Of a stretch of 8,917 nucleotides of DNA, positions 6,363-8,917 are shown one piece after another. This DNA comes from Prevotellaceae bacterium. Its GTDB lineage: Bacteria; Bacteroidota; Bacteroidia; Bacteroidales; UBA932. Under the pieces are notes generated by a model. The model did no database searches. It saw nothing but the letters and a program-made list of their open reading frames with translations, and was not told the origin of the DNA. The translations under genes were made by a program, and so were the position numbers. The stretch's first letter is position 1, and every line of letters begins with the position of its first letter. Where the stretch lies: NCBI GenBank assembly GCA_031275145.1, contig JAISPE010000404.1, forward strand, positions 1-8,917. The letters are read 5' to 3'.

Positions 6363-7235
6363 ATGGAATATATCCTACATATCGTCATAATGTTAAATAT
6401 CTACATCTTATTGGTGTTGAGCGCCAATCTGCCCGTCGGGCTGGCCAATCTGCTTTCCATTTGCCAGGCTGCATTTTACGGCATTGGCGCCTATTTCAGC
6501 GCTTATTTTCTGATGCGGTTTCAGTTACCGTTTATTGCTGTGGCGTTAATCGTGATGACACTTACCGGATTGTGCAGTCTGGTTGTATCTTTTGCTCCCG
6601 TCAAACTGAAAGGCGACTATTTTGTATTGGCAACACTGGCTTTCCAGATGATTGTCTTTACCGTACTGTATAATTGGACGGATGTAACGCGAGGTCCATA
6701 CGGCATTCCGGGCATACCCTCCGTAAAATTGTTCGGAATCATGAGTATTTCAGGAATATACGGATATTTTATTCTGACAGCTGTTCTTTCCGGATCAGTT
6801 ATCCTGCTTTTCCGAAAATTGAAATTCTCTCCTTACGGACGGGTATTGACCGCTATACGCAGCGACGAATTGTCGGTATCTGCTTTGGGCAGGAATCCTG
6901 TACATTTCAAAACATGGGCATTCTTTATTTCTGCCGGATTTTCCGGTCTGGCAGGATTGATTTATGCTTCTTACATCAGTTATATCGACCCGACAAGTTT
7001 TACTCTCGATGAGAGTATTTTTATTCTCACCGCTTTGTTTATCGGAGGAATAGGAAATGTAAAAGGACCCGTACTGGGAGCGCTTTTTGTGGTAGTAACT
7101 CCCGAAATCCTGCGTTTCGTGGGCTTGCCTGACGCCGTTGCCGCTAACTTGCGGCAAATCATTTACGGATTAACCCTTGTATTAATCATGTACCTGCGTC
7201 CGCAAGGACTGTGGGGTAAAATAACGCTGAAATGA
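6363..7235 (+). CDS. livM: LivM-type branched-chain amino-acid ABC transporter permease
   Basis: Second inner-membrane permease of the HAAT family, 290 aa and intact. Many hydrophobic helices are evident. Family motifs are visible in order: LSICQAAFYGIGAYFSAY near the N-terminus; VKLKGDYFVLATLAF; TRGPYGIPGIP; the cytoplasmic ATPase-contact loop GRVLTAIRSDELSVSALGRNPVHFKTWAFFISAGFSGLAG; the GGIGNVKGPVLGA segment; and YLRPQGLWG at the end. It would form the membrane channel with LivH. The ATG at 6363 follows the livH stop without a gap, and its own stop overlaps the start of livG by four bases (ATGA), so the genes are translationally coupled. Since livH is broken here, a working transporter would depend on that break being an artefact or on another LivH copy. 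The real substrate could be other hydrophobic amino acids or amides. Confidence 0.92.
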   Translation: MEYILHIVIMLNIYILLVLSANLPVGLANLLSICQAAFYGIGAYFSAYFLMRFQLPFIAVALIVMTLTGLCSLVVSFAPVKLKGDYFVLATLAFQMIVFTVLYNWTDVTRGPYGIPGIPSVKLFGIMSISGIYGYFILTAVLSGSVILLFRKLKFSPYGRVLTAIRSDELSVSALGRNPVHFKTWAFFISAGFSGLAGLIYASYISYIDPTSFTLDESIFILTALFIGGIGNVKGPVLGALFVVVTPEILRFVGLPDAVAANLRQIIYGLTLVLIMYLRPQGLWGKITLK

Positions 7236-8017
7236 TACTGGAATTACAGAATATAACCCTCAATTTCAGTGGAAGCAAAGATTCGTTCAGAATCCTGGAC
7301 GGATTGAACTTTTCGGTAGAAAAAGGCAGGATTACTGCACTGATCGGTGGAAACGGAAGCGGGAAAACAACTCTTTTCAATATCATATCCGGTTTTCAGG
7401 AAGGTTTTACGGGAAACATACTTTTCAACGGTAAACCTCTGCATGCTCTTTCGCCAGCTAAAATTGCACAGCGGGGAATCGGACGTTTGTTTCAGGGAAA
7501 ACCTTTATTTCAGGATTTGAATCTTCTGGATAATATGAAACTTGCTTCCGGCGACAGTTCGGGCGAATCGCCTTTTTCCTATTTGATTAACAGAAAAAAA
7601 ATCGATGCAGGGGAACAGGAAAAAGAACGGCAAGCCATCGACATACTAAACAGTCTCTTTGGAGCGGACAACAAATATACAAAGATGCTGCACAATATGG
7701 GTTCGGAATTTTCGTATGGAGAGCAACGCTTGATTTCGTTAGCCCGTCTGTTTATGGGCAATTATTCGCTGCTGCTGCTGGATGAACCGACAGCCGGAGT
7801 AAATCCCGTATATATCAATACGATCAGACAAATTATCTTGCGGATGATTGCCGACGGAAAAACAACCGTATTGCTAATAGAACACAACATGCCGTTTGTA
7901 CGCGACATTGCCGACCGGTGCGCCTACCTTGCCGACGGACGCATCCAGCATCAGGGAACGCCCTGTGAAGTGCTGGATAACCGGGAAGTAAAAAACAGTT
8001 ATTTGGGAATATTATGA
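7232..8017 (+). CDS. livG: LivG-type ABC transporter ATP-binding protein
   Basis: Cytoplasmic ATPase subunit of the HAAT transporter, 261 aa. Walker A is GGNGSGKTT (residues 39-47), the Q-loop region is GRLFQGKPLFQDLNLLDN, the signature is SYGEQ (161-165), Walker B is LLLLDE (180-185) and the H-loop is IEHN with His218. All nucleotide-binding residues are present. The length and the C-terminal end (YLGIL, as in the usual YLG ending) fit LivG. It overlaps livM upstream and livF downstream by ATGA four-base junctions, so the stoichiometric partner ATPase is made from the same message. Confidence 0.93.
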   Translation: MILELQNITLNFSGSKDSFRILDGLNFSVEKGRITALIGGNGSGKTTLFNIISGFQEGFTGNILFNGKPLHALSPAKIAQRGIGRLFQGKPLFQDLNLLDNMKLASGDSSGESPFSYLINRKKIDAGEQEKERQAIDILNSLFGADNKYTKMLHNMGSEFSYGEQRLISLARLFMGNYSLLLLDEPTAGVNPVYINTIRQIILRMIADGKTTVLLIEHNMPFVRDIADRCAYLADGRIQHQGTPCEVLDNREVKNSYLGIL

Positions 8018-8793
8018 TACTTCAAATCAAAAATTTAACAGGAGGCTATACAAAAGACCACGATATACTGCAAGGCGTCAGTCTGGAGATTGCAAAAGGG
8101 GATTCCGTGGGCATTATCGGGTTGAACGGTAGCGGTAAATCTTCGTTTGCCAAAGCGATTCTCAATATCCTGCCTTACCGGCAGGGCGAGATACTGTTCA
8201 ATGGCGTGGATGTTTCAAAAAAATCTACGCGGGAACTGTCGGAGTTGGGAATTGCGCTGTTTATGCAGGGCGGCAGTGTTTTCGACGAATTGTCGGTACG
8301 GGATAATTTATTGATTTCTGCAAACAATAAAAAAGAGATTGATTATATCAGAAAATATTTTATATCTTTGCGACTTGATACGAATGAGTCATTGAAAATG
8401 AAAGCAGACAAGTTAAGCGGAGGTGAAAGGAATCAGTTAGTGCTGGCAATGTGCATGTTAAAAAAGCCCTCTTTGCTGATTCTCGACGAGCCAAGCGCCG
8501 GATTATCCCCTAATGCGGTAAATTCAATGTATCAAACATTGAATCTGTTACGCGAAAAAGAAAAACTGACGACGATTTTGATTGAACAAAATGTGACTCG
8601 TGCAGTAGAGTTTTGCTCTTCGGTGAATATGCTGAGGAATGGGAAGATTATGCCTGTAACTGCAATTGCTGCCGTAATGTCGCGTAACATGAGTCATAAT
8701 TTGGGCAGCCACACGCTTTCCGGTGTAAAATATCAGTCTGAAGATAAATCACTCTTACTAAAAGAAATAAAAAAAATAATGTTTAATAATTAA
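8014..8793 (+). CDS. livF: LivF-type ABC transporter ATP-binding protein
   Basis: Second ATPase subunit of the HAAT transporter, 259 aa. Walker A is GLNGSGKSS (36-44), the signature is LSGGER (134-139), Walker B is LLILDE (about 154-159) and the switch region reads LIEQN with Gln192 in place of histidine. Gln there is normal for LivF and separates it from LivG. The usual family member is about 235 aa and ends near a YLG motif. Here the last 45 or so residues (from NGKIMPVTA on, ending KEIKKIMFNN) do not resemble the family end and are lysine-rich. I found no other frame that restores a standard end. It is the last gene of the operon; 17 bases separate its stop from the converging transposase end. 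Confidence 0.9.
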   Translation: MILQIKNLTGGYTKDHDILQGVSLEIAKGDSVGIIGLNGSGKSSFAKAILNILPYRQGEILFNGVDVSKKSTRELSELGIALFMQGGSVFDELSVRDNLLISANNKKEIDYIRKYFISLRLDTNESLKMKADKLSGGERNQLVLAMCMLKKPSLLILDEPSAGLSPNAVNSMYQTLNLLREKEKLTTILIEQNVTRAVEFCSSVNMLRNGKIMPVTAIAAVMSRNMSHNLGSHTLSGVKYQSEDKSLLLKEIKKIMFNN

Positions 8794-8810
8794 ATAAATG
8801 TAGTGTCGTG

Positions 8811-8917
8811 TCACTCTTTAAATGTTGGATAAAGTCTGCGTAATTTTATCCTCGCATCTTCTGTCGTAAATTGCCAATTTATTTTAGCCTCCATATTGTT
8901 TCTTGCATTTTCCCATG
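8811..8917 (-). CDS. C-terminal end of an IS630-family transposase (partial, runs off the window)
   Basis: Reading the minus strand from 8915 down to a TGA at 8813-8811 gives 34 residues open to the window edge. They include WQFTTEDARIKLRRLYP close to the C-terminus. This resembles the end of IS630-family DDE transposases, a recognition from memory. The catalytic domain lies beyond the window, so intactness cannot be judged. The gene converges on livF. The IS end should lie within the AT-rich bases between the livF stop and 8811; the small palindromic AGTGTCGTGTCACT at 8802-8815 may belong to the terminal inverted repeat. The region 8794-8810 holds nothing else. Confidence 0.65.
   Translation of the reverse strand, partial: WENARNNMEAKINWQFTTEDARIKLRRLYPTFKE

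Overview
The window looks like chromosomal DNA from a member of the Bacteroidota, probably Bacteroidales. Three sites fit the Bacteroidota -7 promoter element TAnnTTTG (one near-match at 60-67, perfect matches at 2676-2683 and 5445-5452). The starts lack clear Shine-Dalgarno sequences and sit in A/T-rich leaders. A lipoprotein GH78 enzyme and the neighbouring xerC-hpf pair also fit. The species cannot be named from the sequence alone.

The left third (1-2170) holds housekeeping genes, all on the plus strand. They are a small helix-turn-helix DNA-binding protein (101-364), a cytosolic thioredoxin (445-762), a XerC-type tyrosine recombinase (888-1787) and a short hibernation-promoting factor (1814-2107). 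This block ends in a strong intrinsic terminator (2131-2170). The next roughly 500 bases (2171-2675) have no gene. They contain a GC-rich, possibly repeated segment, a short tandem repeat, a nested inverted repeat and CGTAAA repeats.

The middle (2705-5398) is one large secreted lipoprotein of the GH78 alpha-L-rhamnosidase family. It has its own promoter, a clearly higher GC content than its neighbours and an unusual catalytic-site motif. No SusC/SusD pair or regulator lies beside it here.

The right part (5445-8793) is a branched-chain amino-acid type (HAAT/Liv) ABC transporter operon in the order livH-livM-livG-livF, with adjacent or 4-bp-overlapping genes and a good promoter in front. No periplasmic binding protein is in the window. 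livH is broken by two frameshifts (near 5811 and 6026) whose sizes add up to +3. The other three genes are intact. Just after livF, on the minus strand, lies the C-terminal end of what looks like an IS630-family transposase, running off the right edge.

I see no clearly new multi-gene system. The points most worth checking are the doubly frameshifted livH in an otherwise intact operon, the altered GH78 motif, the IS630 element against an odd livF tail, and the structured intergenic region 2171-2620.
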